Shown here piece after piece: positions 52,586 through 60,927 of a DNA stretch of 64,000 nt. The notes under the pieces were generated by a model, which was given only the letters and a program-made list of their open reading frames with translations, did no database searches and had not been told where the DNA came from. The stretch's first letter is position 1, and each line of letters starts with the position of its first letter. Position numbers and translations under genes: made by a program. Origin of the DNA: Candidatus Gastranaerophilales bacterium (GTDB lineage: Bacteria > Cyanobacteriota > Vampirovibrionia > Gastranaerophilales > Gastranaerophilaceae). The stretch spans positions 1 through 64,000 of the forward strand of contig CALVGZ010000007.1 in assembly GCA_944327225.1 (NCBI GenBank). Reading direction: 5' to 3'.

Positions 52586-54427
52586 ATGAAAATTAATTAC
52601 AAATATACGCCAATAAATAAGCAAACAACAAAAAATCTCATCTCAAAAAAATATGAATTTGATGAGCATATAAATACAAAAAAATATACAAAAACCAGAC
52701 CCGCACAGGCAATAAGCTTCAGCGGGTCTGCGATTTCAGAAGGTCAAAAATTAGCAAGCAAAATTATAAATGAAACAAACACAGGGAAAACTGTTTCAAA
52801 AGTCATGAATAAAATTGGAGACGGTTTTGTTCAAAATAAACCATTAAACAAACTTATTGACTTTGTTCATGATAACGAAGCCGGATACAATGCAATATAC
52901 GCACTGCTTGTTGCCGGCATATTAAAACCTTTTTTGGTATTAAAAACAAAAGATACAGATGAAAAAGACAAACAATTAATAGCTACCAAAAACTTCCTGC
53001 AAGCATTTTTAGGTAGCTTTTTAAGCTTTACGATAAGCGGAAAAATTATTAAAAAAGCTGTCGATATAACTAAAAACAACAGAAAATTAATAAGAATAGA
53101 CGGTAATAATATAACCGTTTTAGAAAAAGATAGCAAACAAGCTCTTGAATTAGCTGAAGAAATACTAAAAAAACAATATAAACCTATAAAAGAAAGAAAA
53201 GCACTGCTTAAAAAAGCATTTGAAGAAAATCAAGGAATCAAAAAAATTACGTCATACATAAAAGCATTATTTAAAAAGATTGATTATGAACCACCAGAAG
53301 ATGCAATTAAAAATAAAGCAAGTGAATTAGTCGATATATGTAAAAACCATGCAAATATTTTTAAGAAAAATCCCAAATTTCTAAAAGAACTTAAAGAAAA
53401 CTGTAAAGCAGACAATTGTAAAGCAACAATAGGCGAAGCTTATGATTCCTTCTGGAAAAACATTGCAGGCTCACCTGTTGCAATTGCAAAAGCAAAAATT
53501 TCAAGCGTTTTACTTCCAATAATTGTCGGGCTGATTTTTGCAAAGAAAAATTTAGATGCAAAACAAAAAAATAAAGAAAATAAATTAAACACCATATTAA
53601 ATTCTCCAATGAATTTATCCGAAAATTTTAAAAATGACCAAAAACAATTTAAAAATTATATGGATAAAGGCACAAGACCCTTATCTTTTACCGGTTCAAC
53701 GACAAGTATTTTAATTGATAAAATAGCAAAAACAATTGAAAGTGCTTCAATGTCAAACTTTGGGGAAACATGTGTTAAGACTCTGGCAAAACTTCCAAAG
53801 CCAAGTGCCAGAATGGCAGATCTTGAATCAATTATGCTTACGGGATATTGGGTTCAAAATACTGCACGCTCCAAAAAGATAGATCCAGACCAAAAACTTG
53901 GTTTAAATATCCAAACAGTACTTGTTACAGCAGTTTCAAGCACTATGGCATATTTAATCGATTTGCTTCTGGATGGATTAATTAAAAAAGGCGAAAACAG
54001 ATATTCAACTATACTACAAGATAATATTAAAGAATTAGCCCGTAAAATAAAACCTCAAGATAACTTAAAAGAAGCAATAAAAGAAAGTTGTAAAAAACTA
54101 AATAATCCTGAAGAAATTGCAAAAACAATAATTAAAAAAGGAATAGATATCAATAATTCCGAACAAGTTAAAGAAATTGCAAACAAACTTGCTTCGGGGT
54201 ATGGCAAGAAACTAAGTAAATTTAAATCACTAACAATATTTACTCTTGTTGTCAGATTTCTTGTACCGGTTTTAATGGTGAAACCCTCAGGAAAAATAAA
54301 ACAAAAAATTAAAAAAATACAACAAGAAAAAGAACAAAAAATTAAAAATCCAGAAAAAGAAACTAACACAATAAAATTAAAAGAAAAACAAGAAGATAAA
54401 GAAAAAGATAAAGAAAAAGATGATTAA
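52586..54427 (+). CDS. Large membrane protein with internal duplication, unknown
   Basis: A 613-residue protein with about six hydrophobic segments and long Lys-rich helical loops. Two parallel halves are visible: RPAQAISFSGSAIS then helices and NAIYALLVAGILKPFLVL...SFLSFTISGKII, and later RPLSFTGSTTS then MLTGYWVQNTA...TMAYLIDLLLDGLI. An SF(S/T)GS motif opens each half. The final 40 residues are a Lys/Glu-rich tail. TATATA lies 6 nt before the ATG, so the mRNA may be leaderless. It shares a general design with the protein at 12169. No function is known. Confidence 0.6.
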   Translation: MKINYKYTPINKQTTKNLISKKYEFDEHINTKKYTKTRPAQAISFSGSAISEGQKLASKIINETNTGKTVSKVMNKIGDGFVQNKPLNKLIDFVHDNEAGYNAIYALLVAGILKPFLVLKTKDTDEKDKQLIATKNFLQAFLGSFLSFTISGKIIKKAVDITKNNRKLIRIDGNNITVLEKDSKQALELAEEILKKQYKPIKERKALLKKAFEENQGIKKITSYIKALFKKIDYEPPEDAIKNKASELVDICKNHANIFKKNPKFLKELKENCKADNCKATIGEAYDSFWKNIAGSPVAIAKAKISSVLLPIIVGLIFAKKNLDAKQKNKENKLNTILNSPMNLSENFKNDQKQFKNYMDKGTRPLSFTGSTTSILIDKIAKTIESASMSNFGETCVKTLAKLPKPSARMADLESIMLTGYWVQNTARSKKIDPDQKLGLNIQTVLVTAVSSTMAYLIDLLLDGLIKKGENRYSTILQDNIKELARKIKPQDNLKEAIKESCKKLNNPEEIAKTIIKKGIDINNSEQVKEIANKLASGYGKKLSKFKSLTIFTLVVRFLVPVLMVKPSGKIKQKIKKIQQEKEQKIKNPEKETNTIKLKEKQEDKEKDKEKDD

Positions 54428-54459
54428 AAAACAGGGACATAAATTAAGTCCCTGTTTTT
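54427..54459. terminator. Bidirectional terminator between the membrane protein gene and tpiA
   Basis: A 12 bp stem, AAAAACAGGGAC (54427-54438) with GTCCCTGTTTTT (54448-54459), loop of 9 nt, flanked by A- and T-runs. It serves both convergent genes. Confidence 0.92.
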
Positions 54460-54474
54460 ATTATAAATAGCTTA

Positions 54475-55245
54475 CTACATTGCACCTTTTATAAGCTCAA
54501 TAAAACTATCAGCTTTTAAGGATGCACCGCCAATAAGCCCTCCGTCTATTTCCGGTTGAGCCATTTGCTCAACAATTGTGGAAGGCTTAACGGAACCGCC
54601 GTATAAAATTCTTATAGATTCGGCAACATCATTACTGTATAAATTTTTAATAACTTTTCTTATTTCACCAATTGTTCTGTTTGCTTCAACAGCGTCGCAT
54701 GATTTACCTGTTCCGATAGCCCAAATAGGTTCATAGGCAATAACAGATTTTTTAGCATCCTCGGGTGAAATTCCCTGGAAAGCTTTTGTGATTTGAGAAG
54801 CAAGATGAGTATCAGTAACACCTTGCTCTCTTTGTTCCAAAGTTTCACCACAACAAATAATAGGTATCAAACCCTTTTCCAAAATAGCAATAGCCTTTTG
54901 ATTTATAAATTCATCAGTTTCACCAAACATTTGACGACGTTCGGAATGACCTATAATAACAAATTTAACCTTAAAATCAGCTAACATGTCTAATGAAATC
55001 TCACCGGTATAAGCTCCTGAAGGATTTGGATTAACATTTTGTGCTGCAAGTGAAAGTTTTGGTTCATTTTTTATTAAATCATAAACTTGCCACAAAGCCG
55101 TATATGTTGGAGCCAAAACAACCTCAGGCATCTTAGATGCTTCAAGTTGACTTACGCCATACATAATACCGTCAGTCAACTCTTTAGCTTCTGCTTTATT
55201 GTTGTTCATTTTCCAATTACCCGCAATAATGGGCCTTCTTGTCAT
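54475..55245 (-). CDS. tpiA: Triosephosphate isomerase
   Basis: It interconverts dihydroxyacetone phosphate and glyceraldehyde 3-phosphate in glycolysis. The 256-residue TIM barrel has IIAGNWKMNNNKAEAKEL (Asn-Lys at the active site), VIIGHSERRQMFGE (catalytic His), VIAYEPIWAIGTGKS (catalytic Glu and flexible loop) and ILYGGSVKPSTI. AAGGAG precedes the ATG. It is apparently monocistronic. Confidence 0.96.
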   Translation of the reverse strand: MTRRPIIAGNWKMNNNKAEAKELTDGIMYGVSQLEASKMPEVVLAPTYTALWQVYDLIKNEPKLSLAAQNVNPNPSGAYTGEISLDMLADFKVKFVIIGHSERRQMFGETDEFINQKAIAILEKGLIPIICCGETLEQREQGVTDTHLASQITKAFQGISPEDAKKSVIAYEPIWAIGTGKSCDAVEANRTIGEIRKVIKNLYSNDVAESIRILYGGSVKPSTIVEQMAQPEIDGGLIGGASLKADSFIELIKGAM

Positions 55246-55312
55246 AATAATAACTCCTTATTAAAAATACTTACGAGAGTTATTTTAACACAAGAAAAAA
55301 TAAAATTAAAAT

Positions 55313-56137
55313 CTAAACAATGGTTTTATTTAGCCTTTCACTTCTATTTGCAGACAATATGTTTCTAAGCTTCATTATTGCCTGAGCATGCAGCTGACAA
55401 ACTCTGGATTCTGATACATTTATCGCTTCGCCGATTTCTTTCAGAGTCATATTCTCATGGTAATAGAAAACCAATAAAGTTCTTTCTCTCTCCGGCAATT
55501 TTTTAAGTGCCATCTGAAGCTCTTTTTTTGCATCAGTTTTTTCAATTTTTTCTTCAGGACGTTGAGAATTTTCATCTTCAATAGTGTCTATTATTTCAAC
55601 ACTGTCATCGCCTGTGCCTTTTTTATCATAAATCGAATTAACCGTAACATCAGCCGACATTATTTCAACAACTTTTTCTTCATTCATGCCCATTACATCG
55701 GCAATTTCTTTTGTTGTTGGGGGTCTACCTATTTGCTGTTTTAATCTTTCTGTAGCTATTTTTATTTCTTTAATTTTTCTTCTTAAAGTTCTAGGAAGCC
55801 AATCAGAAGAACGAATTTTATCAATGATTGCTCCACGTATTCTCATAAGTGCATAAGATTCAAACTTCGCACCCTTTGAAGGATGATATTTCTCAATTGC
55901 ATCAATCAAACCTTCAATTCCAAAAGAAACTATATCATCAAAAGTAAAGCTTGGGGGAAGATTTACTTTTATTCTGCCTACAACATATCTCGCAAGATAA
56001 ATATATTGAACAATCAGCTTATCTCTAACTGATTTCTTTGTTCTATCTTCCAAATATTGTTCCCAAAGCAGTGAAATTTGTTCGTCTGAAAGTCTTGTTA
56101 TTTTTTTATATGAATCAATGTCTGTAGTCTGACTCAT
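55313..56137 (-). CDS. fliA: FliA/WhiG-like sigma factor
   Basis: A 274-residue sigma-70 family factor of the flagellar/sporulation FliA-WhiG group. Region 2 is LARYVVGRIKVNLPPSFTFDDIVSFGIEGLIDAIEKYHPSKGAKFESYALMRIRGAIIDKIRSSDW in part, with region 3 ATERLKQQIGRPPTTKEIADVMGM and region 4 LPERERTLLVFYYHENMTLKEIGEAINVSESRVCQLHAQAIMKL. With FliO-like nearby, it probably directs late flagellar genes. No FlgM-type anti-sigma is adjacent. The start lies 8 nt after a TATAAG box (55139-ish on minus; see the promoter region). Confidence 0.88.
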   Translation of the reverse strand: MSQTTDIDSYKKITRLSDEQISLLWEQYLEDRTKKSVRDKLIVQYIYLARYVVGRIKVNLPPSFTFDDIVSFGIEGLIDAIEKYHPSKGAKFESYALMRIRGAIIDKIRSSDWLPRTLRRKIKEIKIATERLKQQIGRPPTTKEIADVMGMNEEKVVEIMSADVTVNSIYDKKGTGDDSVEIIDTIEDENSQRPEEKIEKTDAKKELQMALKKLPERERTLLVFYYHENMTLKEIGEAINVSESRVCQLHAQAIMKLRNILSANRSERLNKTIV

Positions 56138-56230
56138 TTTTTGCTCTTATAATCCCCAATGTCAAATTGTCTATGTTTATTATTCTCTAAAAAGCAAGCT
56201 ATAATGTCATCATCTATTTACATGATGACA

Positions 56231-56641
56231 TTATTGAGCACTTTGCAAATTTTTATTTATCATTTTTTTTGATTTATCTACATTTTTCATTTTTTTATTT
56301 ATATCATTGATTTCCTTCTTTAAAGCCTTACAATTCGCAATGGCTTTTGCTTTTTCATTCAAAGCTTCATTATACTTTGAAGTTACCACCGCAAGCTCCT
56401 GCCTAAGTTCAACTTGAGCATCATCAAGATTAACAAGAGCATTATTAAATTTTTCTTCTTTTATTGAAGTTGATCTATAGATAGAGTTAACGTTCGTGGT
56501 TGAAGTTGTGCTTTTCGTAGTATTAATTGCAGGTGCCAATTTAACTTCCGTTGCTTTATCCATGGAATCAAAAACAGTATCTGCAGCAAATACACAACCT
56601 GAAAAAAACAAAATTGAAAACAAATATAAAAACTTTTTCAT
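56231..56641 (-). CDS. Secreted coiled-coil protein
   Basis: A 136-residue protein with an N-terminal signal peptide (MKKFLYLFSILFFSGCVFAAD; the SGC stretch faintly resembles a lipobox), a Thr/Ser-rich segment, then a long alpha-helical coiled coil (AQVELRQELAVVTSKYNEALNEKAKA). GGAG precedes the ATG. No homologue is recognised; it is probably an envelope component. Confidence 0.65.
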   Translation of the reverse strand: MKKFLYLFSILFFSGCVFAADTVFDSMDKATEVKLAPAINTTKSTTSTTNVNSIYRSTSIKEEKFNNALVNLDDAQVELRQELAVVTSKYNEALNEKAKAIANCKALKKEINDINKKMKNVDKSKKMINKNLQSAQ

Positions 56642-56750
56642 AACAACTCCAAAACAATTCTATTCCTGATTATATTTTAGCCAAGCAAACAATTATGGTC
56701 AAATAATATTCAAATAATTACTCTTTTTATTTGATTTAATTTTTTAATGC

Positions 56751-56756
56751 TATAAT
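56751..56756 (+). promoter_or_regulatory. -10 element of the ZIP transporter gene (leaderless type)
   Basis: TATAAT preceded by TGC (extended -10) lies 6 nt before the ATG at 56763, with only T residues between. No ribosome binding site is present. Confidence 0.6.
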
Positions 56757-56762
56757 TTTTTT

Positions 56763-57608
56763 ATGGAAAATTCATATGTAATTGCTTTAATATTATCAAC
56801 TCTTGCAGGACTTTCAACAGTTTTAGGTGGTTTTGTGACCTTCTTTATAAAAGAAAACTCTCTTAAATTTCTTTCTTTCGGATTAGGGTTATCTGCAGGA
56901 GTTATGCTATTTATTTCTCTTGTGGATTTGTATCCTGAATCTTGCGAAATAATAAAAAATCAACTCGGGGAAAATTATCTTTTTCTTGCTGTTTTATTTT
57001 TTGCAATAGGAATTTTAACAGCAGTTTTAATCGATTATTTTATTCCCGATCATATCCAAAGCCAAATGTTTACTAAACAACTCGGAGCAAATGAAAAACA
57101 CGAGGACAGTACCGATTGCAAAGAAGATGAAAATGCAATAATATCAATAGGAAAAATTAAAAAAGCAGGTATCTTAACGGCTGTTGTTGTTGCAATCCAC
57201 AATTTTCCCGAAGGTCTTGCAACATTTTTCCTTACAGCACAAGATGTTATGCTTGGTATAGGTATAGTTATTGCAATAGCTATTCATAATATTCCAGAAG
57301 GAATGGCTATTTCGATTCCTGTTTATCAAGCTACACACTCCAAAAGAAAAGCTTTTTTATATTCTTTCTTATCAGGCATGGCAGAACCCGTAGGCGGTGT
57401 AATTGGCTTTATAATAATTAAAACACTATTCCCGAATTTATGCGTCGGTATATTATTTTCACTGGTAGCGGGAATTATGACATATATATCACTTGATACT
57501 CTTTTACCACTTTCAAAAGATTATGACACAGGCCATTATTCAATCTCGGGAGTTGTTCTTGGTCTGCTTATTATGGGAATTGCACTGGTTTTACTTGAAA
57601 TAAATTAA
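56763..57608 (+). CDS. zupT: ZIP-family metal transporter (ZupT-like)
   Basis: An inner-membrane importer for zinc, iron or other divalent metals. The 281-residue protein has about eight membrane helices, a His/Asp/Glu-rich cytoplasmic loop (about 115-130), and the paired metal motifs AIHNFPEGLATF (TM4) and AIHNIPEGMAISIPV (TM5). It is probably transcribed from the promoter just upstream; no DtxR/Fur-like operator was seen there. It overlaps the convergent radical SAM gene by 4 bp. Confidence 0.9.
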   Translation: MENSYVIALILSTLAGLSTVLGGFVTFFIKENSLKFLSFGLGLSAGVMLFISLVDLYPESCEIIKNQLGENYLFLAVLFFAIGILTAVLIDYFIPDHIQSQMFTKQLGANEKHEDSTDCKEDENAIISIGKIKKAGILTAVVVAIHNFPEGLATFFLTAQDVMLGIGIVIAIAIHNIPEGMAISIPVYQATHSKRKAFLYSFLSGMAEPVGGVIGFIIIKTLFPNLCVGILFSLVAGIMTYISLDTLLPLSKDYDTGHYSISGVVLGLLIMGIALVLLEIN

Positions 57609-59011
57609 TTTTTTTTCACCAACTTAATAAAAGTATCATAATAAGACTTAAATTTTGTTATTGAATTAATATTTTTAACCATTTTCAATATATAAGTCGG
57701 TCTCAAATAATAATTTCTGTTCATTTTTTTATTATATTCATATACTTCATCAGCATTTAAAGTATATGTATTTACCGTTGGAATAAAATAAGGTTTTTCA
57801 TAATTTATTTCACCTAATCTGTTCTTTTTTACATAATCATAAAATTTAGTACCCAAAAGTGCTGTTGCTGTATAAAAACTAGCGTATTCAGTATTTAATT
57901 TTTTTGCAAATCTATATGTTTTTTCAATAGTTTCCTTTGTTTCCCAAGGAAGTCCTATAACATAATAAGCATACACTTGAATACCTGCTCTTTTAATCAT
58001 AGAAATTGCGGATTCAACTTGTTGCAAAGTAATATTTTTACCCATTTTATCAAGTAATTCTTGACAGCCGCTTTCTATCCCAACAGATAACAAATTACAA
58101 CCCGCTTTTTTCATTAATTTTAAAGTTTCAAAATCAAGCGTATCAACTCTTGTATTGGCAGAAAATTTAATCTTTAAATTAGAATCAATAATAAGCTTGC
58201 ATAACCTTTGAACCCATCCGGTATCAAAATTAAATAAATCAGACCAAAAAATAAAATTTTTTATATTATATTTTAAAACACATTCTCTGATTTCTTCCAC
58301 TACAAGCTCTGCACTTCGATATCTTACATTTTTACCGTTTAAAGGAGTTGCAAGACAAAAGAAACAATGATTAGGACAACCTTTTGAAACCTTGATTATA
58401 GTTTGAGTCTCTTTAGTATCAGGCCTTACATAGAAAGAATTATCAATTAAATCCCTATCGAGAAAGGGTAAATAATCAAGATTACCATTTAATTTTCTAT
58501 CCGGAGTAGATACAATTTTTTCATCAATTTGATATGTAATTCCATTAATCTTTTTTAAATCTTCATATTGAATTATCTCATCAAAAGCAGGCTCAATTTC
58601 ACCCCTTAAAGCGATATCTATTTCAGGATATTGCTGCATTATAGCATACGAATTAAAATTAAAAACAGCACCCTTTACAATAACAACGGTGTCTTCAAGC
58701 AAATCTTTAGCCTGAGTTAAAATAGACAAATCCTTTTCAAGAGTAGTTGAAGCCACATTTAAAACCAAAAAATCAGGTTTAAAAACTCTTAAATCTCTCA
58801 AAAAATCATATACGGTTTCATTTTTTAAACTATAATCTTTAAATTTTGTTTCATATCCTCTTTTTTTGGCTATTGCTGATAAGCTCATCATATCAACAGG
58901 CGGTAAAGGCGGTATAATAATAGTTTCAGATGTAGGTTGCTGACATCTGTCTTCTCTATTCATAATAACCGAGGGCGGATATATAAAAAATATTTTTTGA
59001 TTATTCTTCAT
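57605..59011 (-). CDS. B12-binding-domain radical SAM protein
   Basis: A 468-residue enzyme. The N-terminal third has the cobalamin-binding fold pattern (IFFIYPPSVIMNRED, FKPDFLVLNVASTTLEKDLS). The radical SAM core follows with the cluster CxxxCxxC in SKGCPNHCFFCLATP, then IFWSDLFNFD and SVGIESGCQELLDKMGKN, and a C-terminal extension. Such enzymes methylate or rearrange unactivated carbons, but the substrate cannot be told. It lies next to an SDR gene (1 bp gap), so the two may act together. Confidence 0.85.
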   Translation of the reverse strand: MKNNQKIFFIYPPSVIMNREDRCQQPTSETIIIPPLPPVDMMSLSAIAKKRGYETKFKDYSLKNETVYDFLRDLRVFKPDFLVLNVASTTLEKDLSILTQAKDLLEDTVVIVKGAVFNFNSYAIMQQYPEIDIALRGEIEPAFDEIIQYEDLKKINGITYQIDEKIVSTPDRKLNGNLDYLPFLDRDLIDNSFYVRPDTKETQTIIKVSKGCPNHCFFCLATPLNGKNVRYRSAELVVEEIRECVLKYNIKNFIFWSDLFNFDTGWVQRLCKLIIDSNLKIKFSANTRVDTLDFETLKLMKKAGCNLLSVGIESGCQELLDKMGKNITLQQVESAISMIKRAGIQVYAYYVIGLPWETKETIEKTYRFAKKLNTEYASFYTATALLGTKFYDYVKKNRLGEINYEKPYFIPTVNTYTLNADEVYEYNKKMNRNYYLRPTYILKMVKNINSITKFKSYYDTFIKLVKKN

Positions 59012-59012
59012 T

Positions 59013-59813
59013 TTATTTCTTTGATATTCTCAACTTTAAAATAAACCCAATTAAATTATTAACAAACCCTTGAGGAAAAAATCTTGTTAATTTAACCAAC
59101 TTAGCGTCTAAACCTATATTATATACCGTTTTTGGATTTTTCAACTGCACTATTTCAGCAATTTTTTTTGAAACATAAATATGATTAGCCGCATGCAACG
59201 AATTTTTTTGTGCATTTTTTACCAGAAAATCTTTCTCTCTATCAAATTTCTTTGAACTGTTATTAAGAGTATTTTTATTAAGCTCCAACGAACTTTCCCA
59301 AAATTTAGTCGCAACTGCGCCCGGACGAATTGAAACAACTTTTTTATCACTTTCGATTGAATATAAATTTAATAAAATGTCAGCAGAAGCTTTAGAAATA
59401 CAATAAGGACTTAAAAAAGGAAATATACCGTATTCGGCCATTGAGCTAATATTTATCAATCTTCCGTCTTCCTTTAAATAAGGACAGAAGTATTTTATTA
59501 TTCTCAATAAACCAAACAAATTAACATCCAATTGCTTTTTTAAATCATTTTCATTTAATTCTTCTATTGCACCGGCAACGGCGATTCCGGCAAAATTTAT
59601 AATTACATCAAATTTTATATTATAAAACTTCTCTTTTAAATGAATAAAATCCATTTCATTAGTTACATCAAGATAAAATTCATGCACCTTATCATCAATC
59701 AAACCTGTTTTTCTTGATGTAGCATAAATATTAAAATTTTTACTCTTCAGCTCATTAATTGTTTCAGAGGCTAATTCTGAATTGGAAGCGATTATTAAAA
59801 TATTCTTATCCAT
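59013..59813 (-). CDS. Short-chain dehydrogenase/reductase
   Basis: A 266-residue SDR. The active site is present: NFAGIAVAG, SSMAEYGIF and the YCISK triad (Tyr-x-x-x-Lys). The usual glycine-rich TGxxxGxG nucleotide motif is weak here (IIASNSELASETI), which is atypical. It could be an NAD(P)-dependent reductase. The ATG at 59813 is preferred, with TAAAAT 7 nt upstream; an ATG at 59822 is the longer option. It abuts the radical SAM gene. Confidence 0.8.
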   Translation of the reverse strand: MDKNILIIASNSELASETINELKSKNFNIYATSRKTGLIDDKVHEFYLDVTNEMDFIHLKEKFYNIKFDVIINFAGIAVAGAIEELNENDLKKQLDVNLFGLLRIIKYFCPYLKEDGRLINISSMAEYGIFPFLSPYCISKASADILLNLYSIESDKKVVSIRPGAVATKFWESSLELNKNTLNNSSKKFDREKDFLVKNAQKNSLHAANHIYVSKKIAEIVQLKNPKTVYNIGLDAKLVKLTRFFPQGFVNNLIGFILKLRISKK

Positions 59814-59898
59814 AAAAAACATTTTATTTTAAATAAAAAAAATGTACAAGAAAGATTAAAAACTTTTAAAAAAGATGAATTTATGATAATAATATTAT

Positions 59899-60927
59899 AT
59901 GAAAAAGGTGTTAGTATCGGGTTATATCGGTTTTAATAATTTTGGAGATGAAGCAATATTTTACTCTCTTTCTAACCACCTTAAAAAACTAAAATTTGAT
60001 GTTTCCGTTTTATGTTCTAATAAAAATATCGTAAAAGAAAAATATGATGTAAAAACATACAATTTTAAAAAACCTTTTGAAATTATAAAAGCAATTTTTA
60101 ATTGTGACATCCTGATTTCAGGCGGTGGAAGTTTGCTTCAGAACAAAACCAGCAATTTTAGTTTGTTTTATTATCTTTCTATTTTATTAATTGCTAAATT
60201 ATTATTTAAAAAAACAATAATCTTTGCACAGGGTATAGAACCCATAAACGGGAAATTTCAAACTTTTATTACAAAGTCTGTTTTAAAAACCGCAAATTTT
60301 ATCTCAGTCAGAGACGAAAACAGTTTTAATCTATTAAAAAGTTGGAAATTAAATCCGGTTTTAGTCTCTGATCCGATATATTCAATTATTGAAAATATTA
60401 AAATTAAAGACAAAAAAGAGGAAGAAATCATAATACAACTAAGGGATTTTAAAAATATAAATAAAAAATTTTTAACAGACTTGGCAGATGCAATTAAAGA
60501 AAACTTTTCAGATAAAAAGATAAATATTTTTTCATTTCAAGACGAAATAGACGAAAAACCATGCAAACAATTTATAGAAATACTAAAACAAAACAACATA
60601 AAAGCAAACTATATACCAAATAAACCGATTAAAGAAACTATTGAAATTGTAAACAATTCAAAATATATGATATCAACAAGACTTCATGGGGTATTAATAT
60701 CTCATGCACTCAAAGTAAAAACTTTCGCACTTATTTATGATAAAAAACTGGAAACATTTGCAAAAGAACTTAACATTGAAGCAATTAATTTAGATAATTA
60801 TGACAAAGAAGAACTAAAAAATAAAATAAATTTCCTTTTAAATAACGAGGATGAAACGAAAAACTATAGAAAATTTGACTGGAGTCTAATAGATAAAGTT
60901 TTAACAGAAAATCGGGGGCAAAAATGA
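59899..60927 (+). CDS. csaB: Polysaccharide pyruvyl transferase (CsaB-like)
   Basis: It adds a pyruvyl ketal to a cell-surface polysaccharide, using PEP; in CsaB this creates the anchor for S-layer (SLH) domains. The 342-residue protein has VSGYIGFNNFGDEAIFYSL at the start, ISGGGSLLQNKTS, FAQGIEPINGKFQ and STRLHGVLISHALKVKTFAL near the end, all typical. The ATG has a TAATAA box 6 nt upstream. It overlaps the HisA-HisIE gene by 4 bp. Confidence 0.85.
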   Translation: MKKVLVSGYIGFNNFGDEAIFYSLSNHLKKLKFDVSVLCSNKNIVKEKYDVKTYNFKKPFEIIKAIFNCDILISGGGSLLQNKTSNFSLFYYLSILLIAKLLFKKTIIFAQGIEPINGKFQTFITKSVLKTANFISVRDENSFNLLKSWKLNPVLVSDPIYSIIENIKIKDKKEEEIIIQLRDFKNINKKFLTDLADAIKENFSDKKINIFSFQDEIDEKPCKQFIEILKQNNIKANYIPNKPIKETIEIVNNSKYMISTRLHGVLISHALKVKTFALIYDKKLETFAKELNIEAINLDNYDKEELKNKINFLLNNEDETKNYRKFDWSLIDKVLTENRGQK

